DNA of 35,840 nucleotides from JAIVHA01 sp965367295 (GTDB lineage Bacteria; Pseudomonadota; Gammaproteobacteria; DSM-19610): NCBI GenBank assembly GCA_965367295.1, contig CBDUHN010000036.1:1-35840 (forward strand), written 5' to 3'. Under the pieces are notes generated by a model, which had not been told where the DNA came from, made no database searches, and saw nothing but the letters and a program-made list of their open reading frames with translations. A program made the translations under genes and the position numbers. This document shows, one piece after another, positions 23,923 to 33,209 of this stretch (the first letter of the stretch is position 1; every line of letters begins with the position of its first letter).

Positions 23923-26838
23923 ATGGCTAACCCCATTCATGATCCCGTGTTCAAGGCGGCCGACCAGAACAGTCGGATCGAAACCAAGAACACCACCTGC
24001 TACATGTGCGCATGCCGCTGTGGCATCCGCGTAACCCTGCGTGACGGTGAGGTCCGCTACATCCAGGGCAATCCTGACCACCCGTTAAATAAAGGTATCA
24101 TCTGCGCCAAGGGCTCCTCCGGCATCATGAAGCAGTATTCGCCGGCACGACTGACCAAGCCCCTGCGGCGCAAGGAAGGCGCTGATCGCGGTGACAACGA
24201 ATTCGAGGAGATTTCCTGGGACGAGGCCTTCGGGATTCTCGAGGAACGCCTGGCCCATATTCGTGCCACCGATCCCAAGAAATTCGCCCTGTTCACCGGT
24301 CGCGACCAGATGCAGGCCCTGACCGGGATGTTCGCCAAGAACTACGGCACCCCGAACTATGCTGCCCACGGCGGCTTCTGTTCAGTGAACATGGCTGCCG
24401 GCATGATCTACACCATCGGCGGCTCATTCTGGGAGTTCGGCGGCCCGGACCTCGATCGCGCCAAGCTGTTCGTGATGATCGGCACCGCCGAGGATCATCA
24501 TTCCAACCCGCTGAAGATGTCCCTGTCCAAGTTCAAGCGCCAGGGCGGCAAATTCATCTCCATCAACCCGGTCCGCACCGGCTATTCCGCCATCGCCGAC
24601 GAATGGGTGCCCATCAAGCCCGGCACCGACGGTGCCCTGTTCCTGGCCCTGATCCACGAAATCATCAAGACCGGCTTGTATGATCGCGACTTCCTGATCC
24701 AGTATTCCAACGCTGCCGAGCTGGTGAACCTGGATACCAGCAGCTCCGAGGAAGGCATGTTCGTGCGCTTCGAAGTGCCGGAGGAGGAAGGCTGCTTCGA
24801 CCCACAGAATAAACTGTGGTGGGACCGCGATCTCGACAAGCCCATCTCCACCCACACCCCGGGTGCCGACCCCTATCTGCTGGGCGAGTTCACCCTCGAA
24901 GACGGCACGCCGGTGAAGCCGGCCTTCCAGTTGCTGACGGAGCGGGTGGAGGAATACACCCCGGAATGGGCCGAGAACATCACCGGCATCCCGGCCGCCA
25001 CCATCCGCCGCCTCGCCCACGAAATGGGCATCACCGCCCGCGACGAGAAGATCGAACTGCCGATCGCCTGGACCGACGTGTGGGGCAATGACCATGATAC
25101 CGTGACCGGTAACCCGGTGGCCTTCCATGCCATGCGCGGCCTCGCTGCCCATTCCAACGGTTTCCACAGCATACGCGCCATGTCGATCCTGATGTCCATC
25201 CTGGGTACCATCGATCGCCCCGGCGGCTTCCGCCACAAGGCTCCATTCCCGCGCCCGATCCCGCCCTGCCCCAAGACCCCTACCGGCTGGGACGGCGTGC
25301 AGCCCAACACCCCTCTGGCGGGTATGCCGCTGGGCTGGCCGGCGGACCCGGATGACCTGTTCGTCGATGAGCAAGGCGAACCGGTGCGTCTCGACAAGGC
25401 CTTCTCCTGGGAACACCCGCTGGCGGTGCACGGCCTGATGCACAACGCCATCACCAACGCCTGGCGCGGCGACCCCTACAAGATCGACACCCTGATGATT
25501 TTCATGGCCAACATGGCCTGGAACTCCACCATGAACGCGGTGGAAGTACGCAAGATGCTTAACGACAGGGACGAGAACGGCGAATTCAAGATCCCGTTCC
25601 TGGTCGTGTGCGATGCCTTCCAGTCGGAAATGGTGGCCTTCGCCGACCTGGTGCTGCCCGATACCACCTACCTGGAACGTCACGATGTGATGTCCATGCT
25701 TGACCGGCCGATCTCCGAATACGATGGCCCGGTGGATTCGGTGCGTATCCCGGTGGTACCGCCCAAGGGCGAGTGCAAGCCGTTCCAGGAAGTACTGATC
25801 GAACTGGGCTCGCGCCTCAAGCTACCCGCCTTCGCCAAGGAAGACGGCAGCCGCAAGTTCCGCGACTATCCCGACTTCGTGGTCAACTTCGAGACCGCAC
25901 CCGGCTCCGGCATCGGCTTCCTCGCCGGCTGGCGCGGCAAGGGCGGCGAGAAGTTCATGAAAGGTGAAGCCAACCCTAACCAGTGGCAGATGTACGAAAA
26001 GAACAACTGCGTGTTCCACTACGAACTGCCGCGCTCTTATCAATACATGCGCAACTGGAACCAGGGGTACCTGGAGTGGGCCCAGGATCACAGCCTGACC
26101 CGCTATGCCGAACCCATCAATATCCATATCTATTCGGAAGTGCTGCAGAAGTTCCGGCTTGCCGCCCAGGGCCGCACGCCCGGTGGCCGTGTGCCACCGG
26201 AGCGGCTGCGCCAGCGCATCGACACCTACTTCGACCCGCTACCCTTCTACTATGAACCCCTGGAGGCACAGCTCACCAACAAGCACGCCTACCCCCTCAA
26301 TGCGCTGACCCAGCGGCCCATGGCCATGTACCATTCCTGGGATTCGCAAAACGCCTGGCTGCGTCAGATTCACACCTACAACTATCTGTATGTGAATGCG
26401 CAGACCGCGCAGACCGCCGGTATCGAGGACGGTGCCTGGATGTGGGTGGAATCCCAGTGGGGCAAGGTGCGCTGCCTGTGCCGCTATTCGCAGGCGGTGG
26501 AACCCGGCACGGTATGGACGTGGAACGCCGTTGGCAAGGCCTCCGGCGCCTGGGGTCTGACCCCACAGGCCAACGAGTCGCAGCAGGGCTTCCTGCTTAA
26601 CCACCTGATCTCGGAAGAGTTGCCGCCCAACGCGGCCGGCGACCATATCTCCAACTCGGACCCGGTCACCGGTCAGGCCGGCTGGTATGACGTGCGCGTG
26701 CGCATCTACCCGGCCGGTGCCGATGAGCCGGAAGTGAGCTCGCCGCAATTCGAAACGCTCAAACCGGTACCGGGACAGGATGCCAAACGCCCCAGCTGGC
26801 TTGCCTGGTTCGCCGGCGGTAAAAAAGGACATCGGTAA
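23923..26838 (+). CDS. soeA: Sulfite dehydrogenase (quinone) molybdopterin subunit SoeA
   Basis: A 971-residue molybdopterin oxidoreductase with AGGA eight bases before the ATG. It oxidises sulfite to sulfate on the cytoplasmic side of the membrane. The N-terminal [4Fe-4S] site is C26-x2-C29-x3-C33-x27-C61 (CYMCACRC, GIICAKG). There is no twin-arginine signal, which fits SoeA and argues against exported PsrA/PhsA relatives. HGGFCSVNMA gives Cys 153 as the probable molybdenum ligand. The bis-MGD-binding segments FVMIGTAEDHHSNP and FISINPVRTGYSAIADEW follow, and the C-terminal domain contains MYHSWDSQNAWLRQIH. It is followed by soeB and soeC. Confidence 0.93.
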   Translation: MANPIHDPVFKAADQNSRIETKNTTCYMCACRCGIRVTLRDGEVRYIQGNPDHPLNKGIICAKGSSGIMKQYSPARLTKPLRRKEGADRGDNEFEEISWDEAFGILEERLAHIRATDPKKFALFTGRDQMQALTGMFAKNYGTPNYAAHGGFCSVNMAAGMIYTIGGSFWEFGGPDLDRAKLFVMIGTAEDHHSNPLKMSLSKFKRQGGKFISINPVRTGYSAIADEWVPIKPGTDGALFLALIHEIIKTGLYDRDFLIQYSNAAELVNLDTSSSEEGMFVRFEVPEEEGCFDPQNKLWWDRDLDKPISTHTPGADPYLLGEFTLEDGTPVKPAFQLLTERVEEYTPEWAENITGIPAATIRRLAHEMGITARDEKIELPIAWTDVWGNDHDTVTGNPVAFHAMRGLAAHSNGFHSIRAMSILMSILGTIDRPGGFRHKAPFPRPIPPCPKTPTGWDGVQPNTPLAGMPLGWPADPDDLFVDEQGEPVRLDKAFSWEHPLAVHGLMHNAITNAWRGDPYKIDTLMIFMANMAWNSTMNAVEVRKMLNDRDENGEFKIPFLVVCDAFQSEMVAFADLVLPDTTYLERHDVMSMLDRPISEYDGPVDSVRIPVVPPKGECKPFQEVLIELGSRLKLPAFAKEDGSRKFRDYPDFVVNFETAPGSGIGFLAGWRGKGGEKFMKGEANPNQWQMYEKNNCVFHYELPRSYQYMRNWNQGYLEWAQDHSLTRYAEPINIHIYSEVLQKFRLAAQGRTPGGRVPPERLRQRIDTYFDPLPFYYEPLEAQLTNKHAYPLNALTQRPMAMYHSWDSQNAWLRQIHTYNYLYVNAQTAQTAGIEDGAWMWVESQWGKVRCLCRYSQAVEPGTVWTWNAVGKASGAWGLTPQANESQQGFLLNHLISEELPPNAAGDHISNSDPVTGQAGWYDVRVRIYPAGADEPEVSSPQFETLKPVPGQDAKRPSWLAWFAGGKKGHR

Positions 26839-26879
26839 GGCTGGCGGCAGCGGCCTCCACAGAATCTGGAACCAACTTT

Positions 26880-27611
26880 ATGACACAGTTAGCTCTCGTT
26901 ATTGATCTGAACGTATGCGTCGGCTGCCATGCCTGCGTGACCAGTTGCAAGCAGTGGAACACCTCGGGTCCCGCCGGCTACATGTCCGACGACAACCCCT
27001 ATGACAAGGACCCCACCGGGACCTTCTTCAATCGCGTGCAAACCTTCGAGGTGGGCGACTATCCGAACACGGAGACCGTCCATTTCCCGAAGAGCTGCCT
27101 GCACTGCGAAGACCCACCCTGTGTGCCGGTGTGCCCCACCGGCGCCAGCTACAAGCGCGATGCCGACGGCATCGTGCTGGTGGACTATGACAAGTGTATC
27201 GGCTGCAAGTACTGCTCCTGGGCCTGCCCCTACGGTGTGCGCGAGATCGACGAACACCAGAAGGTGATGAAGAAGTGCACCCTGTGCGTGGATCGCATCT
27301 ATGACACTTCGCTGCCGGAAGCCGAACGCAAGCCCGCCTGCGTCATGGCCTGCCCGACCAACGCACGCCTGTTCGGCGATGTGCATGACCCGGATTCCGA
27401 GGTCTCCATCGCGGTACGTGAACGCGGCGGTTACCAACTGATGCCCGAATGGGGCACCAAGCCGGCCAACCACTACCTGCCGCGCCGCAAGACCCGGATT
27501 ACCATCCATGAGGATGAGCTCATTCGTGCGGACAACCCGCTCAAGAAAGAGAGAAAACATCCCCCGCACACCGTCGATGGCCCGACCCTCGATGATACGA
27601 CCATGTGGTAA
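26880..27611 (+). CDS. soeB: Sulfite dehydrogenase iron-sulfur subunit SoeB
   Basis: A 243-residue ferredoxin-like subunit carrying four cysteine groups for [4Fe-4S] clusters: CVGCHACVTSC at 13-23, CLHCEDPPCVPVCP, CIGCKYCSWACP, and CTLCVDRI with CVMACPTNA. This is the DmsB/PsrB pattern. It passes electrons from SoeA to SoeC. It begins 41 bases after soeA with a weak GGA ribosome site, consistent with operon translation. The absence of an export signal agrees with a cytoplasmic complex. Confidence 0.95.
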   Translation: MTQLALVIDLNVCVGCHACVTSCKQWNTSGPAGYMSDDNPYDKDPTGTFFNRVQTFEVGDYPNTETVHFPKSCLHCEDPPCVPVCPTGASYKRDADGIVLVDYDKCIGCKYCSWACPYGVREIDEHQKVMKKCTLCVDRIYDTSLPEAERKPACVMACPTNARLFGDVHDPDSEVSIAVRERGGYQLMPEWGTKPANHYLPRRKTRITIHEDELIRADNPLKKERKHPPHTVDGPTLDDTTMW

Positions 27612-27671
27612 TGAACCCCGCTGGCCATCCCATGGGCGGCCAGCGCCCGATTCAGATTTAGGAGCTCCAAC

Positions 27672-28652
27672 ATGCATCCGGCATTTTCTGTCATCTTTCT
27701 CACCACCCTCATCGGGGTGGGCCAGGGCCTGTTCCTGGCCCTGGTCACCGCGCAAAGTTATGCCGCAGTGGGCTTTATCCGGCTGGAGAACCCGGCCAGC
27801 TTCTATGGCATCGGCAGCCTGATCGCGCTGCTGTTCCTGGGCGCCGGCCTGACCGCTTCCTTCTTCCACCTCGGGCACCCGGAACGTGGCTGGCGCGCCA
27901 TCGCCAGCTGGCGCACCTCCTGGCTGTCCCGCGAGGTCATCATCCTGCCGACATTCATGGGCGTGGTATTCCTGTACGGTGCCCTGCATTACTTTGGCTG
28001 GGATCCCAACGTGCTGGGTACCAACAACCCATTGCAGGGACAGCTCAGCCTTATCGTCGGGCTGCTGGGCACCGTGGTCTGCTTCGGCCTGTTTGTATGC
28101 ACCGGCATGATCTATGCGTGCATCAAATTCCTGCAGGAGTGGTACAGCCCGCTGACGGTGATCAATTACACCCTGCTGGGCGCCGCCTCCGGCTTCACTC
28201 TGGCCACCGCCTATGCCGCCTTCCAGGCACCGCACCTGGTGAAACTGTTCGGTGTATGGGCCAGCATCATCACCCTGACGGCCCTGGTGACCCGGATCTG
28301 GTCGCTGATCCGCAACCAGCGCATCAAGCACAAATCCAGCCTCCGTACCGCCATCGGCATGCGCCATAACACCATTGTGCAGAAATCCCAGGGCTTTATG
28401 GCCGGCTCCTTCAACACCCGCGAGTTCTTCCATGGCGCGCCCCAGCAAGTGTTCATCGCCACCAAGTGGGCCTTCCTGGTGCTGGTATTCCCGGTACCAC
28501 TGCTCCTGCTCAGCATGGGTATGAGCACCTCGGCCGCAGCCGCTTTATTCGCCGCATTCCTGGTGCAATATGCCGGCTTGCTTGCCGAACGCTGGTTCTT
28601 CTTCGCCCAGGCGAACCATCCGCAAAACCTGTACTACCAGACTATCGGCTAG
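27672..28652 (+). CDS. soeC: Sulfite dehydrogenase membrane anchor SoeC
   Basis: A 326-residue protein with about eight membrane helices and AGGAG eight bases before the ATG. It is of the DmsC type: FSVIFLTTLIGVGQGLFLAL, a SFFHLGHPERGWRAI loop after helix 2 (conserved and near the quinone site), SREVIILPTF, and C-terminal LAERWFFFAQANHPQN. It anchors SoeAB at the membrane and passes electrons to the quinone pool. It is the last soe gene and is followed 18 bases later by a strong terminator. Confidence 0.93.
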   Translation: MHPAFSVIFLTTLIGVGQGLFLALVTAQSYAAVGFIRLENPASFYGIGSLIALLFLGAGLTASFFHLGHPERGWRAIASWRTSWLSREVIILPTFMGVVFLYGALHYFGWDPNVLGTNNPLQGQLSLIVGLLGTVVCFGLFVCTGMIYACIKFLQEWYSPLTVINYTLLGAASGFTLATAYAAFQAPHLVKLFGVWASIITLTALVTRIWSLIRNQRIKHKSSLRTAIGMRHNTIVQKSQGFMAGSFNTREFFHGAPQQVFIATKWAFLVLVFPVPLLLLSMGMSTSAAAALFAAFLVQYAGLLAERWFFFAQANHPQNLYYQTIG

Positions 28653-28665
28653 CGGCCGACGTACG

Positions 28666-28696
28666 AAAAAGGCGGGGGAGTTCCCCCGCCTTTTTT
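28666..28696 (+). terminator. Intrinsic terminator after soeC
   Basis: GGCGGGGGA at 28671-28679 pairs with 28682-28690, flanked by five A bases on the left and six T bases at 28691-28696. It is a GC-rich stem with a U-tract, close after the soeC stop, and separates soeABC from moaA. Confidence 0.92.
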
Positions 28697-28782
28697 ATGC
28701 CCTCCTGTTTACCCTCCCGCAAGCCAAAACCCCAACGATTGGCTTATTGTCCGCACGTAGCAACACTACTATATTGGAATTT

Positions 28783-29766
28783 ATGGGCCCCCAACTGATT
28801 GATCCTTACGGCAGAAGCATTGACTATGTCCGCCTGTCGGTCACGGACCGCTGTGACCTGCGCTGCTTCTACTGCATGCCCAGGGGCTTCAAGGATTTCG
28901 AGGAGCCGGAACACTGGCTGACCTTCGATGAGATTGAACGGGTAATCGGTGCCTTCGCCCGCCTGGGCACCCGCCGTATCCGACTGACCGGCGGGGAACC
29001 ACTGGTGCGCAGGAATCTGCCCGAACTCGCCGCGCGGCTCGCCGCACTACCCGGCCTCGAAGACCTGTCTCTGTCCACCAATGCCACCCGGCTCGCCAGG
29101 CATGCCACCGCCATCCGGGCCGCCGGCATATCACGCATCAATGTGAGTCTCGATACCCTGCGCCCCGACCGCTTCAAGGAAATCACCGGTGGCAAACTGG
29201 AAAAAGTACTGGAAGGCCTGATGGCCGCCAAGGCCGCCGGCCTGAAACCGGTCAAGATCAATATGGTGGCCATGAAGGGCATCAATGATGACGAAGTGGA
29301 AGCCATGGTGGCGTTCTGCATCGAGCACGGCTTCACCCTGCGTTTCATCGAAACCATGCCCATGGGTGATACCGGCCGCAATGCCAGCGATCTGTATCTC
29401 GATCTACAGGAAGTAAAACAGCGACTGTCAGAGCGCTTCGAGCTGATCCCCGGCGTCATGCCCGGTGGCGGACCCGCCCGCTACGTACAGGTGGCCGGGA
29501 CCGATCTGCGCATCGGCTTCATCACCCCGATCTCCCAGCATTTCTGTGAAACCTGCAACCGGGTACGGCTCAGTGTCGATGGAACACTCTACATGTGCCT
29601 GGGACAGGAAGCCAGATTCGAGCTACGCCCCCTGCTGCGCAACGGGATCTCTGACACTGAACTGGAAGAAGCCATTCGCGGCGCCATTGCGCTGAAACCG
29701 GAGCGGCATGAGTTTCGCGAGAAACCCGAACAAGTAGTGCGGTTTATGTCGATGACGGGGGGCTAG
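28783..29766 (+). CDS. moaA: GTP 3',8-cyclase, molybdenum cofactor biosynthesis
   Basis: A 327-residue radical SAM enzyme. The ATG at 28783 is chosen because the family sequence begins there; longer open frame upstream crosses the soeC terminator. It makes the first step of molybdopterin synthesis. The SAM-cluster cysteines are C24-x3-C28-x2-C31 (CDLRCFYC). The GTP-side cluster is CETCNRVRLSVDGTLYMC, and the C-terminus ends in Gly-Gly, which MoaA needs for catalysis. Its place directly after soeABC links cofactor supply to the molybdoenzyme. It has its own promoter region after the terminator, with only a weak ribosome binding site. Confidence 0.95.
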   Translation: MGPQLIDPYGRSIDYVRLSVTDRCDLRCFYCMPRGFKDFEEPEHWLTFDEIERVIGAFARLGTRRIRLTGGEPLVRRNLPELAARLAALPGLEDLSLSTNATRLARHATAIRAAGISRINVSLDTLRPDRFKEITGGKLEKVLEGLMAAKAAGLKPVKINMVAMKGINDDEVEAMVAFCIEHGFTLRFIETMPMGDTGRNASDLYLDLQEVKQRLSERFELIPGVMPGGGPARYVQVAGTDLRIGFITPISQHFCETCNRVRLSVDGTLYMCLGQEARFELRPLLRNGISDTELEEAIRGAIALKPERHEFREKPEQVVRFMSMTGG

Positions 29767-29834
29767 CGTTCTTCGCGCCCCTCACCTCAGGCATCTGGCT
29801 GATTCACCCGCCGGATGCCATAACGCCACGCTAG
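29763..29834. repeat. Nested inverted repeats at the convergent moaA / TPR-gene ends
   Basis: CTAGCGT at 29763-29769 is the reverse complement of 29828-29834, and inside this GGCATCTGG (29790-29798) pairs with CCGGATGCC (29811-29819) at eight of nine positions. The outer arms contain both stop codons, moaA TAG and the opposing gene's TAG. Neither side has a T-run, so any terminator function would be weak. Confidence 0.45.
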
Positions 29835-31138
29835 ACCTCCTCTTCTGCCTCGACCTCCATGCCAAAATACGCCTTACGGTAACGCGCCGATTCCGGTTGC
29901 AGCTCATAAGCACGCCGGTAGGCCTTCGCAGCATAGGATGTATCCCCCAACTCACGAAACGTTTCGGCAAGCCAGTAATACGCCTTGGCGCTGTGCGGCT
30001 CCCGCTCGACATCGCGCACGGCGGTTTTCTTCGCTTTGCTGAGATGCAGGCTTGCCCGCTCATCATCTCCTCGTTGGCGGTAACTACGCGCCAGGGAAAG
30101 ATTGAAAGCCACTCGTGCAGGGTCTGTCGCGTATCGCTTCAACGCCAGATTCAGGGCCTGCTCGTTATAATATCTGAAACGACTCTCATCCCCCAACTCT
30201 CGATGGCAGTTGGCGAGCGCACGCAAGATAGCGGTGCGGGATGGCGTTTCCTCAAGTACCTTCTCATACAATACAACAGCCGTTTCCCATTGATCGTAAT
30301 ACTCGTAGCGGCGGGCGAACTTTTCATACCCGTTCAATATACGATTTTCGATTCTCACCCGCCTGCTTTCGTCAGCATAGAGACTTTCTGTTGTAACCAC
30401 GGATAACAGTATCGTCACGAACAATACGCCTATCATCAATAGAGAACGTAACGCACAGGAATTTTGGTATAGCGGTTTATCGGGGAAGCGATGATCCACA
30501 CATATCACAATCCAATAATCCGCACCCAACATTGCGACAGCGTAGGCTACCAGCAATTCAGCAATCTCTGCCTCATTGAACTGCAACAACCCCAGCTCGA
30601 GAACCGCCGCCATGGCGAAAAACGGCACCAAATAAACAGGCGGTGACAGCAGGCCAAAACCCTCAAGAGCATGGGCAAGCTTCACACGCCAATGCAACAA
30701 CAGCGGATACAACACTCCATACCCAAACAGCCCTCCAGCAAGTAGCAGCTCAATCAGCTTTTTTGTAGAGGTGCCAAATGGCCCCACAAAAAGATTATGC
30801 AAATTGGCTTCCTGCTGAAGATTGTTTCTGAGAAAAAAGGTCGGGGTATCAAATCCCAAAATACGCTGCCCCCATGAAATCTCTTCCATCACAACATAAA
30901 TCAGCGTCATGGCAAGCAACAGGAAGAATCGCCGGTGCATACCCGGCACCATCGCAAGCCTGATCGAAAACAGCAGCGCAATCACAAATAGATAGGTCTG
31001 CGCCCATTCTCCATACAGATCCTCATAACTTATCCAGATATAGGCAACCGGAAAGCACCACGCGGCAATAAAATAACCCAAGGAGATGATCGCAAACACA
31101 CCCAATGCCACATAACCATGCCAGCAATTTTTACCCAT
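29831..31138 (-). CDS. Polytopic membrane protein with C-terminal TPR repeats
   Basis: A 435-residue protein from the ATG at 31138. The N-terminal half has about seven or eight membrane helices. Between helices 3 and 4 it has MEEISWGQRILGFDTPTFF followed by QQEANLHNLFVGPFG, and these segments carry paired glutamates, WGQ and NLHN motifs that look conserved. From about residue 270 to 425 it is tetratricopeptide-like (YDQWETAVVLYEKVLEETP, ALANCHRELGDESRFRYYN, AYYWLAETFRELGDTSYAAK). I do not know an assigned function. It is downstream of the large secreted protein and could assist surface-protein export or assembly; that is inference. It has no clear ribosome binding site. Confidence 0.75.
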   Translation of the reverse strand: MGKNCWHGYVALGVFAIISLGYFIAAWCFPVAYIWISYEDLYGEWAQTYLFVIALLFSIRLAMVPGMHRRFFLLLAMTLIYVVMEEISWGQRILGFDTPTFFLRNNLQQEANLHNLFVGPFGTSTKKLIELLLAGGLFGYGVLYPLLLHWRVKLAHALEGFGLLSPPVYLVPFFAMAAVLELGLLQFNEAEIAELLVAYAVAMLGADYWIVICVDHRFPDKPLYQNSCALRSLLMIGVLFVTILLSVVTTESLYADESRRVRIENRILNGYEKFARRYEYYDQWETAVVLYEKVLEETPSRTAILRALANCHRELGDESRFRYYNEQALNLALKRYATDPARVAFNLSLARSYRQRGDDERASLHLSKAKKTAVRDVEREPHSAKAYYWLAETFRELGDTSYAAKAYRRAYELQPESARYRKAYFGMEVEAEEEV

Positions 31139-31173
31139 TTTCAGCAACAAACATTATTCGCATCCACCAAAAG

Positions 31174-31203
31174 AAAACCCCGTCCAGGGGACGGGGCTTT
31201 TTC
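31174..31203 (-). terminator. Intrinsic terminator after the 622-residue secreted protein
   Basis: CCCCGTCC at 31178-31185 pairs with GGACGGGG at 31189-31196 over a three-base loop, with A bases on the left that read as T bases on the minus strand. It sits 45 bases past the stop of the large gene and just upstream of the membrane/TPR gene, so the two are probably separate transcription units. Confidence 0.85.
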
Positions 31204-31241
31204 TACAGACTACTCACTTCCAACTACCACATCACTTCGGT

Positions 31242-33110
31242 TCAATGATTACTCAGAGGACAACCTTTTTCATTCTGCTCCCTGAGGATATTCATTGCGG
31301 TATCGAAATCGCGGCTTTCATATGCATCCACCACGATTTCCACCACCTCACCCGGCGTAAACAGGTAATTGACCGACGAGTTAGCGGCATTCAGAAGTGC
31401 CGCCACCGCTTCACGCCCCAGCGCCTTGCTGGAAGCACGCTTGCCGTGCCCTTTCAGGGACCGCATCAGGCTCTTGTTACCGGATGCATCGACCCCGAAG
31501 ATTGCATCATATCGATCACCGGGTGAATAAGCGGACCATTCACGATGATGATGCTTCCAGAACGATGGCCGGCAGCCCTCGTAGGAATCCGGGTCTGCAG
31601 GCGGTGCTCCGTCATCACCACATTCAGTGCTCGTGCTGCCAGAATCACTATCGTCGGAATCGCCACTATGGTCATGATCATATCCGCTGTCGCCATAACC
31701 ATTGCAGGGATTATCATCCGGTGGAGGCAGAAGCTCGACCGTGACAGATGCCGTGTTCGACAGGCATACCTCACCATTGCCAAGCATGGCTTCAGCCTGC
31801 GCCACGTTCGTTGTGGTTTCATACAGACAGGCATCCTGCTGGAACATCACTGCAGAATTGGCCGCCAGATCCACCGGACCGCCAACCGCCTCGAGCATCT
31901 TGTCATCGGTAACCGTAAGACCAGTAACATCCGTTCCATTATTGGTAATCGAATAGGTATAGGTCACCTGCTGATTGGAAGGGCAGGCCTCCGACACCAG
32001 CGAACACAATGGAACCGAAAGTTTGCGGCTGTTACCGGACAGCACAATGAAATCACCGACCACCATACCTTCGCCGATTGGTTCTGAACAGCTGGTATGG
32101 ATTTCAACCGGCTCCTGCCCATCGACAGCCAGGCTGATAGCCACACCCAGAGTCCCCTTGAATCCCTTCGGACCAAAATCGGAACCGGTCACCGTAAAGG
32201 GAGCACCATTCTGCACCATGCCATCGAACAGATCCGTCGCAAACGGACCCACACGGTTAACATCCACATTCACCAGACCGGGGCCGGTATACATCAGGGT
32301 AAGCTCAGTGACCTTACCCTTGCAGCCGCAGGTAACCGATTCATAGGGATCATCAGTGGGACATCCCGCATGGTGCGGTTCCCAGGAGTGATGATCATGG
32401 TCACGGTCATCTTCGTTACCGGCAGGATTCATGATCGGTCCAACAGTGGCAACACTCGCCACCTTGGTGAGTTGTAAATCGCAACGCGCCACTTCCGGCG
32501 GATCGAGACTGACAAATTCACATGCCCCTGTATCAGGAACCTTGTCATCGACCTCCTGGTCATCGATGCTGGCAACAAAACTGAAAGCCCCGAAGTTCAC
32601 GGTCGTGGTCGAAATACCCAGGGCCGTTTTGAAAGCCATCAAATCCGTAATGGTTAACACATAACGATCAAGCAGAACGTCGAAGGTCACATAGGGCGAA
32701 AGATCCGCCCCATTGACCGCAAGTACCGTCAGGGCATTGTTGCGGTAGATAAACCGCACGTTGGGCACACATGCGGCAGCTGGATCGATAGCGCCACACT
32801 CCATCAGAATCTGCAGGATTTCGGTGAGACCAACACCGGGATCGTCCGTGATGTTCGGATTGCTGGACGCGTTCGGATCCCCATCCCCATCCGCATCCCC
32901 GGGAACACCGTATGTATAGATATCAGCTACCAGTGAGAAATCCGCGTTCAGCGTGAATGTGACCTCTCGGACATCATAGCCACTATTAAAACCGGCAATC
33001 TCTTGCGGATCGTAGATAGTATGAGTGTTGGTTGCCGAGGCTACACCCGCAGCCCCCAGGAACATTGACGCGCCGAACAGCGCAGTACAAATAGACTGGA
33101 TTATTTTCAT
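31242..33110 (-). CDS. Large secreted multidomain protein of unknown function
   Basis: A 622-residue protein with a signal peptide (about residues 1-26) and GAGGG upstream of the ATG. In order: an N-terminal beta-rich domain with an acidic DADGDGDPN turn near residue 72; a Cys- and His-rich middle (DRDHDHHSWEPHH near 235) leading into CGCKGKVTELTLMYTGPG and VTGSDFGPKGFKGTLG, which resembles the DUF7467-type domain; a DUF11-like beta-sandwich (TYTYSITNNGTDVTGLTV); an Asp/Ser/His low-complexity stretch (DHDHSGDSDDSD); and from about 512 to the end a helical module starting with GCRPSFWKHHHREW. It has no C-terminal sorting tag or anchor, unlike its neighbours. A metal-binding or matrix role is possible but unproven. 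Confidence 0.75.
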   Translation of the reverse strand: MKIIQSICTALFGASMFLGAAGVASATNTHTIYDPQEIAGFNSGYDVREVTFTLNADFSLVADIYTYGVPGDADGDGDPNASSNPNITDDPGVGLTEILQILMECGAIDPAAACVPNVRFIYRNNALTVLAVNGADLSPYVTFDVLLDRYVLTITDLMAFKTALGISTTTVNFGAFSFVASIDDQEVDDKVPDTGACEFVSLDPPEVARCDLQLTKVASVATVGPIMNPAGNEDDRDHDHHSWEPHHAGCPTDDPYESVTCGCKGKVTELTLMYTGPGLVNVDVNRVGPFATDLFDGMVQNGAPFTVTGSDFGPKGFKGTLGVAISLAVDGQEPVEIHTSCSEPIGEGMVVGDFIVLSGNSRKLSVPLCSLVSEACPSNQQVTYTYSITNNGTDVTGLTVTDDKMLEAVGGPVDLAANSAVMFQQDACLYETTTNVAQAEAMLGNGEVCLSNTASVTVELLPPPDDNPCNGYGDSGYDHDHSGDSDDSDSGSTSTECGDDGAPPADPDSYEGCRPSFWKHHHREWSAYSPGDRYDAIFGVDASGNKSLMRSLKGHGKRASSKALGREAVAALLNAANSSVNYLFTPGEVVEIVVDAYESRDFDTAMNILREQNEKGCPLSNH

Positions 33111-33209
33111 TTTTTTCCCTCTATATGGCGACGGCTATTCCAACAGCCTTTTTATGTGCATTATTGTAATCGCGCGAACTGCTATGACTTTCCACTCCCC
33201 CTTATGTAT

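Noticed and set aside
24424..25683. 419-residue open frame on the minus strand
   Set aside because: It is antisense to soeA and its translation has no domain pattern; the molybdopterin reading on the plus strand is unambiguous.
26889..28448. 519-residue open frame on the minus strand
   Set aside because: It lies wholly opposite soeB and soeC, whose products show full Fe-S and membrane motifs. The antisense translation is low in recognisable domains and rich in Gly, Ala, Gln and His, a GC-content artefact.
23923..28652. Polysulfide, thiosulfate or tetrathionate reductase instead of sulfite dehydrogenase
   Set aside because: The large subunit lacks an export signal, the anchor is of the DmsC type, and the locus is divergent from sat-aprBA; these fit SoeABC. 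A definitive answer needs a tree against characterised SoeA.
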